Source of the DNA: Alphaproteobacteria bacterium
GTDB lineage: Bacteria > Pseudomonadota > Alphaproteobacteria > Reyranellales > Reyranellaceae
Assembly: GCA_016869975.1 (NCBI GenBank)
Contig: VGCZ01000004.1
Span: forward strand, 1-64,000
Direction: 5' to 3'
DNA length: 64,000 nt
Position numbers and translations under genes: made by a program. Below, piece after piece: positions 35,321 to 44,537 of this stretch (position 1 is the first letter of the stretch; each line of letters starts with the position of its first letter). The notes under the pieces were generated by a model. That model saw only the letters and a program-made list of their open reading frames with translations, was not told the DNA's origin and did no database searches.

Positions 35321-36172
35321 CTAGGCTGTGGCGACCGCAATCGTGGCGGCGGTGTCGAAATACTCGTAGAAGGCGATGGCCTGGCCGTCGGCGGAAAATC
35401 GCCACGAATCGGATTTGAGCGAGCGTGCGATCTTGCCGGTGCGGCGGTGCCTCCAGGCGACTTCACACAAGGCCACGACCTTGTCGCCTTGCGCGATGTA
35501 GTCCTTTACCACGTAGTCCACCATCTCCCAGTCCGCCGCGATGTCGGCGAAATACTGGGCCACTTCCGCTTTGTTGCTGGCGTTGCGACTGAACTTCAGC
35601 TCGTCGATGGCGGCACCCATCGAGCCGAACTCGACCGTATCGGCGAAAAGCGACACCCAATGCGCCGCCGCCGCCATGACCGCCTTGTCGTCGCCCTTGC
35701 TGGCGGACCACTTGCCATACGCCTTGCGCAGGATCTCGGTGTTGCGCTCCTCGACGCTCGGCGCCGCGGCGACTGCCGCCGCCGTGTCATAGTGCTCGGC
35801 GAACTCGACGGCTTTGCCCTCGGCGTTGAACCGCCACGAATCGGCCTTCAGCGACTCGAGCTTTCGGCCGGTCTCTTTGTGGTGGTAGACGATGTGACAT
35901 AGAGCGACGACGCGATCGCCCTGGGCGACCATGTGCTGAACCGTGTAGCGTTCCATCCGCAGCTCGGCGGCCAGGATGGTGAAATAGGCTTGCAGCGCGG
36001 CCTTGGTCTTGCGGGTGCCGGTATAGGGCACGCCCGTCGCCGCTGAACGGAAGTCGATCTCGTCGGCGAACAGATCCAGCCAGTGCGCAGCGCTGGCGGC
36101 GTTGCCCTTCTCGCCGTCCCACAGCGCATAACCCTTGCGCAACGCTTCGACATTGCGTTCTTCCTGCGTCAT
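35321..36172 (-). CDS. Tandem SnoaL/NTF2-like double-domain protein
   Basis: 283 aa made of two copies of one NTF2/SnoaL-like domain. EERNVEALRKGYALW (from residue 4) and EERNTEILRKAYGKW (from residue 141) start the copies, giving a period of 137 residues. HWLDLFADEIDF/HWVSLFADTVEF and DSWRFNAEGKAVEFAEHYDT/DSWRFSADGQAIAFYEYFDT also repeat. NTF2-fold proteins act as small-molecule isomerases, hydrolases or binding proteins, often as homodimers. This may be a covalent dimer. No catalytic residues are assigned. The start ATG at 36172 precedes the repeat; the frame opens further to 36199. Confidence 0.75.
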   Translation of the reverse strand: MTQEERNVEALRKGYALWDGEKGNAASAAHWLDLFADEIDFRSAATGVPYTGTRKTKAALQAYFTILAAELRMERYTVQHMVAQGDRVVALCHIVYHHKETGRKLESLKADSWRFNAEGKAVEFAEHYDTAAAVAAAPSVEERNTEILRKAYGKWSASKGDDKAVMAAAAHWVSLFADTVEFGSMGAAIDELKFSRNASNKAEVAQYFADIAADWEMVDYVVKDYIAQGDKVVALCEVAWRHRRTGKIARSLKSDSWRFSADGQAIAFYEYFDTAATIAVATA

Positions 36173-36265
36173 CGGTTGCCTCCCCGGTGCGATACGCACG
36201 CGAGGAGGCTAGCCGAATGCCGCACACCACGCCACGCCGGGTTGTGGCGCGGCGTGTCCGTGCAA

Positions 36266-37165
36266 TCAGTCGAGATCCATGCCGTCCATGCCGGCGTTCT
36301 TGCGCGCCTTGGCGACCATGTCCTTGACGATCGGGCCGAGCGTCGCGGGATCGGCGACCTGGGCGATCGTCGGGCCCTTGTGCCAGCCTTCGGCCACCGC
36401 GATCTGACCGCCGCCGGCCTGGAAGACGCGGCCGGTAATGTCGCCGGACTCCTCGCTTGCCAGCCACACCGCGATCGGCGCCACCCACTTGGGATCGCGC
36501 CGCTCCAGATCCTCCGGCGAGTACTGCCGCAGATCGGCGGTCATGCGCGTATAGGCCGAGGGCGAGATCGAGTTCACCGTCACGCCATACCGGCGCATCT
36601 CCCGCGCGGCGATCACGGTGAAGGCGGCGATGCCGGCCTTGGCGGCGCCGTAGTTGGTCTGGCCCACGTTGCCGTAGATGCCCGATACCGAGGTCGTGGT
36701 CAGCAGGCGGCCGTGCACCGGCTGGCCGGTTTCCTTGAACTTGTCGCGCCAATAGGCGCAGGCGTGGCGCGCCGGCGCGAAGGTGCCCTTGAGATGCACC
36801 TTGATCACGCCGTCCCATTCCTCCTCGGTCATGTTGGTCAGCATGCGGTCGCGCAGGATGCCGGCGTTGGAGAGCACGATGTCGAGCTTGCCGAAAGTCG
36901 AGATCGCCTGGTCGACCATGCGCTTGGCGCCATTCCAGTCGGAGACGTCGTCGCCGTTGACCACGGCCTGGCCGCCCATGGCCTTGATCTCCTCGGCCAC
37001 CTTCTGCGCCGGCGTCATGTCGGCGCCTTTGCCGTCGCGCTCGCCGCCGAGGTCGTTCACGACGACCTTGGCGCCGTGCTTGGCCAGCAACAGCGCGTGC
37101 TCGCGTCCCACGCCGCGCGCCGCACCGGTGACCAGCGCCACGCGCCCTTCGCACAACCTCGCCAT
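36266..37165 (-). CDS. SDR, 3-hydroxyacyl-CoA dehydrogenase-like (MFE type)
   Basis: 299 aa classical SDR resembling the dehydrogenase unit of peroxisomal multifunctional enzyme 2. Cofactor motif TGAARGVGREHALLLAKHGA is followed by VVVNDLGGERDGKGAD, the loop typical of that group. NAG is in VLSNAGILRD, and the catalytic Tyr-Lys in YGAAKAG. It probably oxidises a (3R)-hydroxyacyl-CoA, in step with the nearby acyl-CoA dehydrogenases. GGAGGGAACCC lies upstream of the ATG. Confidence 0.87.
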   Translation of the reverse strand: MARLCEGRVALVTGAARGVGREHALLLAKHGAKVVVNDLGGERDGKGADMTPAQKVAEEIKAMGGQAVVNGDDVSDWNGAKRMVDQAISTFGKLDIVLSNAGILRDRMLTNMTEEEWDGVIKVHLKGTFAPARHACAYWRDKFKETGQPVHGRLLTTTSVSGIYGNVGQTNYGAAKAGIAAFTVIAAREMRRYGVTVNSISPSAYTRMTADLRQYSPEDLERRDPKWVAPIAVWLASEESGDITGRVFQAGGGQIAVAEGWHKGPTIAQVADPATLGPIVKDMVAKARKNAGMDGMDLD

Positions 37166-37257
37166 GGGTTCCCTCCGTTGATTGGTGGGTCACAGACTGG
37201 CGCGGACGGACCCGCCCTTTCAACCGGGACTTTCCGTCACGCGATACCCGAGCCCCC

Positions 37258-37286
37258 GTCATCCCGAGCGCGGCGAGGGATGACAG
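37258..37286. repeat. Family A repeat, miniature form
   Basis: GTCATCCC - GAGCGCGGCGA - GGGATGAC: perfect 8-bp stem. It overlaps the region just upstream of the AraC-type gene and contains the GAGGGA that could serve as ribosome-binding site for a start at 37289. Confidence 0.8.
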
Positions 37287-37339
37287 GCATGTGCAATCCC
37301 GATCAAGCGCACATCGGCGGCCGGGCCTATACCAGCGCC

Positions 37340-38170
37340 ATGGATCCCGTCGACAAAGCCCTGTGGTTCATCGAGAGCCACTTCGCCGAGGAGCTGAGCC
37401 TCGACGACATCGCCGCGATCGCCGGCGTGTCGCGCTTCCAGCTGGTGCGCGCCTTCGGCTACGCCACGGGAACCTCGGTCATGCGCTATGTCCGCGCGCG
37501 GCGGCTGACCGAAGCCGCCCGTGCGCTGGCCGGCGGCGCGCCCGACATCCTCGCCGTGGCGCTCGACGCCGGCTACGGCTCGCACGAAGCCTTCACCCGC
37601 GCCTTCCGCGACCAGTTCGGCGTGACGCCGGAATCCGTCCGCGCCGATCGCAGCCTCGCCCACCTCCAACCGATGGAGCCGATCCTCATGACCGAGACAC
37701 CGACCGACACGCTCGAGCCACCACGCTTCGAGACCACGCCGGCCTTGCTGATCGCGGGCCTTGGCGAGCGCTACAGCCACGACGGCGGCGCCGGCATCCC
37801 GGCCCTGTGGCAGCGCTTCAACGAGCAGATCGATGACGTCCCGGGCAAGGTCGGCGACGTGGCCTACGGTGTCTGCTTCAACACCGACGATTCCGGCGGC
37901 TTCGACTACATCGCCGGCGTAGCCGTGCGCGACTTCGCCGAGCTGCCCAAGGACTATGCGCGCGTGCGCATTCCGCCACAGCGCTACGCCGTCTTCACCC
38001 ACCGCGAGCACATCTCGACCATCCGCCGCACGGTCACGACGATCTGGAGCAAGTGGCTGCCCGCCTCCGGCTTCCAGGCCGCCGACGCGCCGTTCTTCGA
38101 GCGCTATGGTCCCGAGTTCGACGGCCGCACCGGCCTGGGTGGCTTCGAGATTTGGCTGGCGATCAAGTGA
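37340..38170 (+). CDS. AraC-family regulator with GyrI-like effector domain
   Basis: 276 aa. The first 105 residues are the paired helix-turn-helix of AraC/XylS proteins (LDDIAAIAGVSRFQLVRAFG and IAxxAGYxSxEAFTRAFRDQFGVTP). Residues 130-276 form a GyrI-like (SOUL/BacI) ligand domain, ending GGFEIWLAIK. The architecture is that of Rob/SoxS-like regulators that sense small amphipathic compounds. The start is uncertain: ATG 37340 begins at the conserved domain, while ATG 37289, nine nt after GAGGGA in the miniature repeat, would add 17 residues. Targets are unknown; the convergent CoA-transferase operon is adjacent. Confidence 0.83.
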   Translation: MDPVDKALWFIESHFAEELSLDDIAAIAGVSRFQLVRAFGYATGTSVMRYVRARRLTEAARALAGGAPDILAVALDAGYGSHEAFTRAFRDQFGVTPESVRADRSLAHLQPMEPILMTETPTDTLEPPRFETTPALLIAGLGERYSHDGGAGIPALWQRFNEQIDDVPGKVGDVAYGVCFNTDDSGGFDYIAGVAVRDFAELPKDYARVRIPPQRYAVFTHREHISTIRRTVTTIWSKWLPASGFQAADAPFFERYGPEFDGRTGLGGFEIWLAIK

Positions 38171-38260
38171 CGTTGGAACCGCCGGCCGCTTCTGAAGTCG
38201 CCCGGCCCCTCACCGCTCGTCGACGGCTGCGACGCGGCACAGCGGGCGCCGCTGTCACAG

Positions 38261-40486
38261 CTACTGCGCCACCGCCCGCGTGCCGATGACGCCCTCCGCG
38301 GCGAGCTTGTCGAGTTCGGCGCGCGTCAAACCGAGATCGCCGCCCAGCACGACCTCGTTGTGTTCGCCCAAGGTCGGCGCCGGCGCCCACAGTGGCGGCG
38401 GCGCGCCGTCGAGGCGGTAGGGCGCGAGCGGCGCCACGTGATTGCCGATGAAGCGCCGCTCGGCGCGGCGCCAGAAGCCCGAGGCCACAAGTTGCGGATC
38501 GTCGAGCAATTCCTGCGCCGCATGGATCGGGCCCGACGCCACGCCGGCCGCCTGGAACGTCGCGACGATCGTGTCGCGCGATCTTCCGGCGGACCATCGG
38601 CGCACCGCGTCTTCCATCGCGCGCTGATCGAGCGTGGTCGCAGCGCCGACGATGCGCGCGACGGCGGCCCACTGCGCATTCGTCTCGGCGGACACCGCCC
38701 ACCACGTGCCGGTCTCGCCACCGACCATGCGCAGTTTCGACAGCGGATGGCGGCTGCCATCGCGTGCCAGCAGCGCCTGCTGCGTCGACTGCGCGACGAT
38801 GGCGTCGGCGCCGAGCTGAAACAGGCATTCGACCTGTCCGAGATCGATCACCGCACCGGCGCGGCTATGCTTGCGGCCATAGAGCGCGATCAGGCAGGCG
38901 ATGGCGCCATAGATTCCGCCGATCGGATCGCCATAGGCGACGTGCTGCATGGTCGGCGGTCCGTCAGGCTCGCCGTTGGCGAAAGGCAGGCCCGAGGCTT
39001 GCTCGACCGTCGAGCCGTAGGCGCGGAAGCCGCTCCACGGCCCGCTGGCGCCGAAGGCGCCCATGGAGATCGCGATCAGGCCGGGCACCGCTTCGGTCAT
39101 CGCCTTGGGTCCGATGCCGAGCCGGTCGAGCACGCCCGGTGCATAGTTCTCGATCATCACGTCGGAGCGTGCCGCGAGGCGGCGCACGAGCGCGACGCCC
39201 TTCTCGGCCTTCAGGTCGAGCGTCACGCCGCGCTTGTTGCGGTTGACCATGAGAAACGCGTGGCGCGTCTCGTAGGGCGGCGGATCGCCATCGATGATGC
39301 CGTCGAAGCCGCGCCACCAGTCATAATGTGCGCACGACTCGACCTTGACGATGTCGGCGCCGAGATCGGCGAAGTGCCGCGCCGCCAGGGGGCCGGCCCA
39401 ACCCATGGTGAGGTCCAGCACGCGGATTCCTTCGAGCGGCAACGCCGGCGTGCTCGCGCGCGGCGCGGGCGTCGATGGATCGGCGGCGCCGGTCTCGATG
39501 TGGAACGGCATGCTCGGCCCGAAGGCGTGCACGCCAGGCACCGGTACGAAGCTGGCGCGGCCCTGCCAATGCAGGGTGCGCGGCAGATCGGCCAGGCTGG
39601 GCACCGGTGCCATGGGAATGCGCCGGCGCTGGCCCTCCTCCAGCAGCCACTTCGCCGGCTTGGCGCGCAGGGCCGGGACCAGAATGGGATCGAGTTCGTC
39701 GGCGCGATCCTGGCGCTGCAACGAGGTGGCGTTGCGTTTGTCCTCCGCCAGCTCCGGCCGGCCGATCATGTCGCAGAACGCGGCCCATTGCGGCGGCGTC
39801 AGCGCCGTGACGCCGATCCAGCCGTCGCTGGCCTGGTAGATGCCACCGGGGAACGTCGGCGTGAAGCGATTGACGCCGCGACGTATCACCTTGTCGCCGG
39901 TGAGCGCCAGCGCCGCGGCGCTGCTCTCGGAGAAGCACATATTGGCGGTGAGAATGTCGACGTCGACGCGCCGGCCGCTCCAGCCATTGTCGCGGCCAAT
40001 AATCGCGCCCAGGGCGGCAATGAACGCCGTGACGCCGGCCACCACCTGTGGCGCGTGCCCGCGCGGCAGCATCGGCCGGCCGTCCTTCGGACCGGTGCCA
40101 TAGGCCACGCCGCTCATCGCCTGGATCACCGCGTCGCTGCCGGTCCAGTCACGGTACGGGCCATCCGGCGTGAACCAGGTGAGGCCGACACGGACCGTGT
40201 CGGCGGCGCGCGCCGCGTCTGCCATGGCGATGTCGGCCGCGCTCTGGCCGGCGATGATCAGGTCGAGCGCGCCGGCGGCCGCGATGCTGTCGACGCGCCG
40301 CTTGCCGCGGTCGAGCCACACGGCGTAGGCCTCGCTCGCCTTGCCGCCATAACCGACGCCGGTCGCATCGGCCGCCCCGAGCTGAAACACCGTGGCGCCG
40401 TGCTTGGCGAACAGACGGCCGCAATAGCGCGCGGCCACGCCGCCGGGCATCTCCAGCACGCGCAAGCCGGCGAGTGGCGCGACCAT
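38261..40486 (-). CDS. Double-length CaiB/BaiF (family III) CoA-transferase
   Basis: 741 aa, about twice the family size. Two CaiB/BaiF-like domains follow one another. Domain 1 (1 to about 335) starts PLAGLRVLEMPGGVAARYCG and has GRRVDVDIL with the catalytic Asp. Domain 2 (about 345 to the end) starts PLEGIRVLDLTMGWAGPLAARHFADLGADIVKVE and has GAVIDLGQVECLF. Domain 2 also keeps NRNKRGVTLDLKAEKG. The enzyme moves CoA from an acyl-CoA donor to a carboxylate acceptor. It is the last gene of the ABC-importer operon: its ATG shares one base with the TGA of the preceding ATPase gene. It may activate the imported acid. Confidence 0.87.
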   Translation of the reverse strand: MVAPLAGLRVLEMPGGVAARYCGRLFAKHGATVFQLGAADATGVGYGGKASEAYAVWLDRGKRRVDSIAAAGALDLIIAGQSAADIAMADAARAADTVRVGLTWFTPDGPYRDWTGSDAVIQAMSGVAYGTGPKDGRPMLPRGHAPQVVAGVTAFIAALGAIIGRDNGWSGRRVDVDILTANMCFSESSAAALALTGDKVIRRGVNRFTPTFPGGIYQASDGWIGVTALTPPQWAAFCDMIGRPELAEDKRNATSLQRQDRADELDPILVPALRAKPAKWLLEEGQRRRIPMAPVPSLADLPRTLHWQGRASFVPVPGVHAFGPSMPFHIETGAADPSTPAPRASTPALPLEGIRVLDLTMGWAGPLAARHFADLGADIVKVESCAHYDWWRGFDGIIDGDPPPYETRHAFLMVNRNKRGVTLDLKAEKGVALVRRLAARSDVMIENYAPGVLDRLGIGPKAMTEAVPGLIAISMGAFGASGPWSGFRAYGSTVEQASGLPFANGEPDGPPTMQHVAYGDPIGGIYGAIACLIALYGRKHSRAGAVIDLGQVECLFQLGADAIVAQSTQQALLARDGSRHPLSKLRMVGGETGTWWAVSAETNAQWAAVARIVGAATTLDQRAMEDAVRRWSAGRSRDTIVATFQAAGVASGPIHAAQELLDDPQLVASGFWRRAERRFIGNHVAPLAPYRLDGAPPPLWAPAPTLGEHNEVVLGGDLGLTRAELDKLAAEGVIGTRAVAQ

Positions 40487-41451
40487 CAGTTCGACTCCAG
40501 CAGATGGCAGGCGGCGCTATGCGTGGCGCCGAGATCGCGCCAGCCCGGGAACTCGGTGTTGCACACCGGCCTTGCGTGCGGGCAGCGCGGATGGAACTTG
40601 CAGCCCGAGGGCGGCGCCATGGCGCTGGCGATCTCGCCGCGGATCGCATCAACCGGTGCGCGGTGATCCGGATCGGGCCGCGGCACCGAGGCGAGCAGCG
40701 CCTGGGTATAGGGATGACGGGGATGGGCGAAAACCTCGCTGGTCGGCCCGGCCTCGACCATGTTGCCGAGATACATTACTCCCACACGTGTGCTGAAATG
40801 CTCCACCAGCGCCAGGTCGTGGGCGATGATCAGATAGGTCAGGCGGAAACGCTCCTGGATGTCGGCCAGCAGATTGAGGATCTGCGCGCGGATCGACACG
40901 TCGAGCGCCGAGATCGGCTCGTCGAGCACGATGCAGCGCGGGTTGAGCGCCAGGGCGCGGGCGATGGCGACGCGCTGACGCTGACCGCCGCTGAACTCGT
41001 GCGGGAAGAGATCGGCCGCCGTCTTCGGCAGGCCAACGACGTCGAGCACCTCCTCGACGCGCTGGCGTAACTCGGCGCGCTCGGGCCGGCCATGCGCGAG
41101 GATCGGCTCGGCGATGATGGTGCGCACGCGCAGTCGCGGATTGAGGGAGGCGTAAGGGTCCTGGAAGACCGTCTGTACCTCGCGGCGATAGGCTTTCACC
41201 CCGGCGCTACCAAGCGACGCCAGGTCCTCACCGTTGAACAGGATGGAGCCAGCGGTCGGCCGCTCCAGCATCAGCACCAGCTTGGCGATGGTAGTCTTGC
41301 CGCAACCCGATTCGCCGACCAGCGCGAAGGTCTCGCCCTCTTCCACCGCGAAGCTGACTCCGTCGACCGCTTTGACCGTGCCAGCCGCGCGCAGCAAGCC
41401 GCCGCCGACGCGGAAATACTTCTTCAGGTCGCGCACCTCGAGCAGTCTCAT
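40486..41451 (-). CDS. ABC importer ATPase, OppF/DppF type
   Basis: 321 aa. Walker A GESGCGKTT begins at Gly46; the signature is FSGGQRQRVAIARAL; Walker B is CIVLDEPISALD. The C-terminal oligopeptide-HPY region has the Cys cluster CKFHPRCPHARPVC that can bind an iron-sulfur cluster in some homologues. It works with the OppD-type ATPase encoded just upstream, overlapping it by ATGA. ATG 41451 is chosen because of this coupling. Confidence 0.9.
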   Translation of the reverse strand: MRLLEVRDLKKYFRVGGGLLRAAGTVKAVDGVSFAVEEGETFALVGESGCGKTTIAKLVLMLERPTAGSILFNGEDLASLGSAGVKAYRREVQTVFQDPYASLNPRLRVRTIIAEPILAHGRPERAELRQRVEEVLDVVGLPKTAADLFPHEFSGGQRQRVAIARALALNPRCIVLDEPISALDVSIRAQILNLLADIQERFRLTYLIIAHDLALVEHFSTRVGVMYLGNMVEAGPTSEVFAHPRHPYTQALLASVPRPDPDHRAPVDAIRGEIASAMAPPSGCKFHPRCPHARPVCNTEFPGWRDLGATHSAACHLLESN

Positions 41452-42440
41452 GCCACCGCTCCGGGGCCGGGATGCCAGCACGCGGTGACGTGGCCGGGCG
41501 CGAGCTCGACCTGCGGCGGATAGTCGGCGTCGCACTTGGCGGTGCGGCGCGGGCAGCGCGGCGCGAAGCGGCAGCCCACCGGCGGATCGATCAGGCTGGG
41601 CGGCTGCCCGGCGATCGCGTAAAGGCGGCGCTTGCGCTGGCCCAGATGCGGGATCGAGTTCAGCAACGCCTGGGTGTAGGGATGCGCCGCGGCTCGGTAC
41701 ATGGTGCGCACGTCACCGACCTCGACGATGCGGCCGGCATACATCACCGCGATGCGATCGCAGATCGAGGCGGCGACACCCAGATCATGGGTGATCAGGA
41801 TGATGCCCAACCCACTGTCGCGCTGCAGCTCACGGAACAACTCGATCATCTGCACCTGGATGGTGACGTCGAGGTTGCTGGTCGGCTCGTCGGCGATCAG
41901 CAGGCGCGGCGCGCAAGCGATCGCCATGGCCGAGACTACGCGCTGGCGCATGCCGCCGCTGAACTGGTGCGGGTAGTTGTCGAGCCGCTTCTCCGGCGAG
42001 GGAATGCGCACGCGGCTCAGCACCTTGACGACGGCGTCGCGCACGGCGCGCGCGCCCTGGGCGAGCTTGTGGTAGCGGAACGGTGCGCCGACCTGGTCGC
42101 CCACGGTGAAGACCGGGTTGAGCGAGGTCATGGGATCCTGCGACACCATCGAGACGCGCCGGCCGCGCCAGTCGCGCGCCATCTCGTCCTCGGGAAGGCT
42201 CGTGAGGTCGGTGCCGTCTAGCCAGACGTTGCCGTCGACGATGCGACCGCTCTGCTTGGGCAGCAGACGCATGATCGACAGGCTGGTCATGCTCTTGCCC
42301 GAGCCCGATTCTCCCACGAGCCCCAAAGTCTCGCCCTCGTCGACATGCAGGCTCACGCCGTCGACGGCCTTCAGCACACCGCGCTTGAGAAAGAGATGCG
42401 TGCGCAGATTCTCGACGCGCAGGAGAGCCTGGCGGCTCAT
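41448..42440 (-). CDS. ABC importer ATPase, OppD/DppD type
   Basis: 330 aa. Walker A is GESGSGKSM near residue 44, the Q loop is [14 protein letters not shown], the signature FSGGMRQRV, and Walker [14 protein letters not shown]. It ends with the HPY region [14 protein letters not shown]. It overlaps the OppF-type gene by four bases (ATGA). The operon has a 139-nt gap upstream that contains a family D hairpin. Confidence 0.9.
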   Translation of the reverse strand: MSRQALLRVENLRTHLFLKRGVLKAVDGVSLHVDEGETLGLVGESGSGKSMTSLSIMRLLPKQSGRIVDGNVWLDGTDLTSLPEDEMARDWRGRRVSMVSQDPMTSLNPVFTVGDQVGAPFRYHKLAQGARAVRDAVVKVLSRVRIPSPEKRLDNYPHQFSGGMRQRVVSAMAIACAPRLLIADEPTSNLDVTIQVQMIELFRELQRDSGLGIILITHDLGVAASICDRIAVMYAGRIVEVGDVRTMYRAAAHPYTQALLNSIPHLGQRKRRLYAIAGQPPSLIDPPVGCRFAPRCPRRTAKCDADYPPQVELAPGHVTACWHPGPGAVA

Positions 42441-42451
42441 AGCGTTCCCAA

Positions 42452-42557
42452 CCTCATGTTGAGGAGGCCGCACAGCGGCCGTCTCGAAGCATGGGCAACA
42501 CAATCAGTGCTATAGCCCACCCTTCGAGACGTGCCCTGCGGTCGCTCCTCGGGGTGA
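42452..42557. repeat. Family D long hairpin between permease and ATPase genes
   Basis: Inner arms CGTCTCGAAG (42480-42489) and CTTCGAGACG (42522-42531) are perfect. Outer arms CTCATGTTGAGGAG and CTCCTCGGGGTGAG pair imperfectly. This CTCGAAG...CTTCGAG...GCTCCTCGGGGTGAG element is of a kind I associate with alphaproteobacterial intergenic repeats. It sits inside an operon, so it may attenuate expression of the ATPase and CoA-transferase genes. Confidence 0.75.
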
Positions 42558-42579
42558 GTTTGGTGAGTGAACACGCCGC

Positions 42580-43467
42580 TCACAACTGCCGCCGCTTGGG
42601 ATCGAAAGTGTCGCGCAGCCAGTCGCCGATCATATTGGCCGACAGGCAGGTGATCATGATGGCGATGCCGGGCATGGTGATCGCCCACCACGCGTTGGTG
42701 ATGTAGTTGCGGGCATCCGACAGCATGAGACCCCAGGACACATCGGGGGCCTGGATGCCCAGCCCGAGGAAGCTCAGCGAGGCCTCGAAGATGATCACCT
42801 GACCGACCTGCAAGGTGGCGAGCACCAACAGGGTGTTCATGATGTTGGGCAATAGGTGGCGGAAGAAGATAGTGGCGGTGCCGCAGCCCGCGACCTTGGC
42901 TAAGGCCACGTAGTCGCGTTCCTTCAGCGACAGGATCTCGCCGCGCACGATACGCGCGTACCACGTCCAGTAGGTGACGATGATGACGATCACCACGGTG
43001 TCGAAATCTGCGCCGAAGACGGCGGCGATCACCAGGGCCAGGGCAAGCGCCGGGATCGACATCTGGATGTCGACCAGGCGCATAATGATGGCGTCGACCA
43101 CGCCGCCGAAATAGCCGGAGATCATGCCGATCAGCCCGCCGATGGCGCCGGCGAAGACGATGGCGTAGAGCGCCGAGACCAGCGACACACGGGCGCCCGC
43201 GATGATGCGGCTCAGGATATCGCGGCCGAGATTATCGGTGCCCAGCAGGTAGGCCCATTCGCCCTTCGGCTCCCAGACGGGCGGGCGGAAGGCCGCGGCG
43301 AGGTTCAGGCCATTGGGATCGTGCGGCGCGACGTTCTCGCCGAAGGCCGCGGCGATCACCACCAGCGCGAGGATCACCATGGAGATCCACGGCATCCCGC
43401 GGCCGCGCAGGCGCGTCAGCAGTCCGCGAGGCGGTAAGGTCGGGGCGACGGTCGCGTCAGCGGTCAT
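42580..43467 (-). CDS. ABC importer permease, DppC type
   Basis: 295 aa with an N-terminal helix (WISMVILALVVIAAAFGENV), then five more helices. The family loop EYxxxAR-type coupling motif is seen as EILSLKERDYVALAKVAGCGTATIFFRHLLPN. GTDNLGRDILSRIIAGARVS is the DppC opening signature. It overlaps the DppB-type gene by 11 nt. Confidence 0.9.
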   Translation of the reverse strand: MTADATVAPTLPPRGLLTRLRGRGMPWISMVILALVVIAAAFGENVAPHDPNGLNLAAAFRPPVWEPKGEWAYLLGTDNLGRDILSRIIAGARVSLVSALYAIVFAGAIGGLIGMISGYFGGVVDAIIMRLVDIQMSIPALALALVIAAVFGADFDTVVIVIIVTYWTWYARIVRGEILSLKERDYVALAKVAGCGTATIFFRHLLPNIMNTLLVLATLQVGQVIIFEASLSFLGLGIQAPDVSWGLMLSDARNYITNAWWAITMPGIAIMITCLSANMIGDWLRDTFDPKRRQL

Positions 43468-44377
43468 AGCGGATGCGTGGATCGATGAAGCCGTAAGACA
43501 GGTCGACCAGCAGGTTCGAGGTCACGAACAGGATCGAGGTCAGCAGCACGCCGACCTGCACGACGGGGAAGTCGCGCGAGAACACCGCCTCGACGACGGT
43601 GCGGCCGACTCCCGGCCAGGCGAACACCGTCTCGACGACGAAGGCGCCGCCCAGCATGGCGGCGAAGTAGACGCCGAGGATGGTGACCAGCGGGATCGCC
43701 GCGTTGCGCAGCGCGTATTTCCATACCAGCACGCGTTCGCTGGCGCCCACGGCGCGGCCCATGCGGATGTAGTCGCTGTCGAGCACGTCGAGCATCGCCG
43801 AGCGCACGATGCGCGTCTGCGCCGCCACGGGATACCAGCCCAGCGCGATGGCGGGCATCAGCACATGCGCGGCCGAGCCGGTGCCGTAGGCCGGCAGCAC
43901 GTCGAGATGGATTGCGAAGATCAGCACCAGCAGCAGGCCGACCCAGAAATTGGGCATCGCCTGGCCGAGCATGGCGAAGCCCTTGCCCAAGGTGTCGATC
44001 AGCGAGCCGCGATAAACAGCCGAGAGCACGCCGAAAGGCACGGCGAGCAGGATGGAGAAGGCCAGCGCCGCCAGCGCCAGGCCGATGGTCGCCGGCAGGC
44101 GGTCGAGCACGAGTTCCAAAGCCGGCGCCTGCCAGCGATAGGATTTGCCGAAGTCGCCGCCCAGCGCCTTTCCGGCGAAGATCAGGTACTGCTTCCACAC
44201 CGGCTCGTTGAGCCCCATCTCCTGACGCACCTGCTCGATCAGCGCCGGCGGCGCCTCGGTCGGCAGCAGCAGCACGATGGGATCGCCGCTCAGCCTGGAG
44301 ATGAAGAAGATCACGATGCTGGCGCCGACGATGCTGATCAGCCCCTGCAGCACGCGGCGGAGGAAGTAGCCGGTCAC
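43457..44377 (-). CDS. ABC importer permease, DppB type
   Basis: 306 aa beginning with GTG (GTG ACC GGC TAC TTC). It has six predicted helices. The coupling motif is MLDVLDSDYIRMGRAVGASERVLVWKYALRNA, and the C-terminus ETVFAWPGVGRTVVEAVFSRDFPVVQ is typical of DppB. A longer ATG frame reaches 44479 but translates the family C repeats. In the repeat, GGGGGAAGGTA lies directly before the GTG, so the hairpin probably supplies the ribosome-binding site. Confidence 0.87.
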   Translation of the reverse strand: MTGYFLRRVLQGLISIVGASIVIFFISRLSGDPIVLLLPTEAPPALIEQVRQEMGLNEPVWKQYLIFAGKALGGDFGKSYRWQAPALELVLDRLPATIGLALAALAFSILLAVPFGVLSAVYRGSLIDTLGKGFAMLGQAMPNFWVGLLLVLIFAIHLDVLPAYGTGSAAHVLMPAIALGWYPVAAQTRIVRSAMLDVLDSDYIRMGRAVGASERVLVWKYALRNAAIPLVTILGVYFAAMLGGAFVVETVFAWPGVGRTVVEAVFSRDFPVVQVGVLLTSILFVTSNLLVDLSYGFIDPRIRYDR

Positions 44378-44378
44378 T

Positions 44379-44404
44379 ACCTTCCCCCACTCGCGGGGGA
44401 AGGT
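44379..44404. repeat. Family C hairpin repeat at a start codon
   Basis: ACCTTCCCCCACTCGCGGGG followed by GAAGGT. It abuts the GTG start of the DppB-type permease on the minus strand. Confidence 0.85.
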
Positions 44405-44494
44405 GCCCGAAGGGCGCATGGAGGTGGCGGCATAGCGGCCAAATGCAAGTGGCGGCGGTGTCGCACCAACCACCCCCATCCGGCGCTTCGCGCC

Positions 44495-44520
44495 ACCTTC
44501 CCCCGCCAGCGGGGGAAGGT
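44495..44520. repeat. Family C hairpin repeat
   Basis: ACCTTCCCCCGCCAGCGGGG followed by GAAGGT; between the receptor gene and the permease gene, about 90 nt from the preceding copy. Confidence 0.85.
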
Positions 44521-44537
44521 AGTTGGCGGTGTACCTC

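Noticed and set aside
36083-38170. 695-residue plus-strand open frame upstream of the AraC-type protein
   Set aside because: Only the last 276 residues match a protein family; the rest is antisense to the SnoaL-like and SDR genes.
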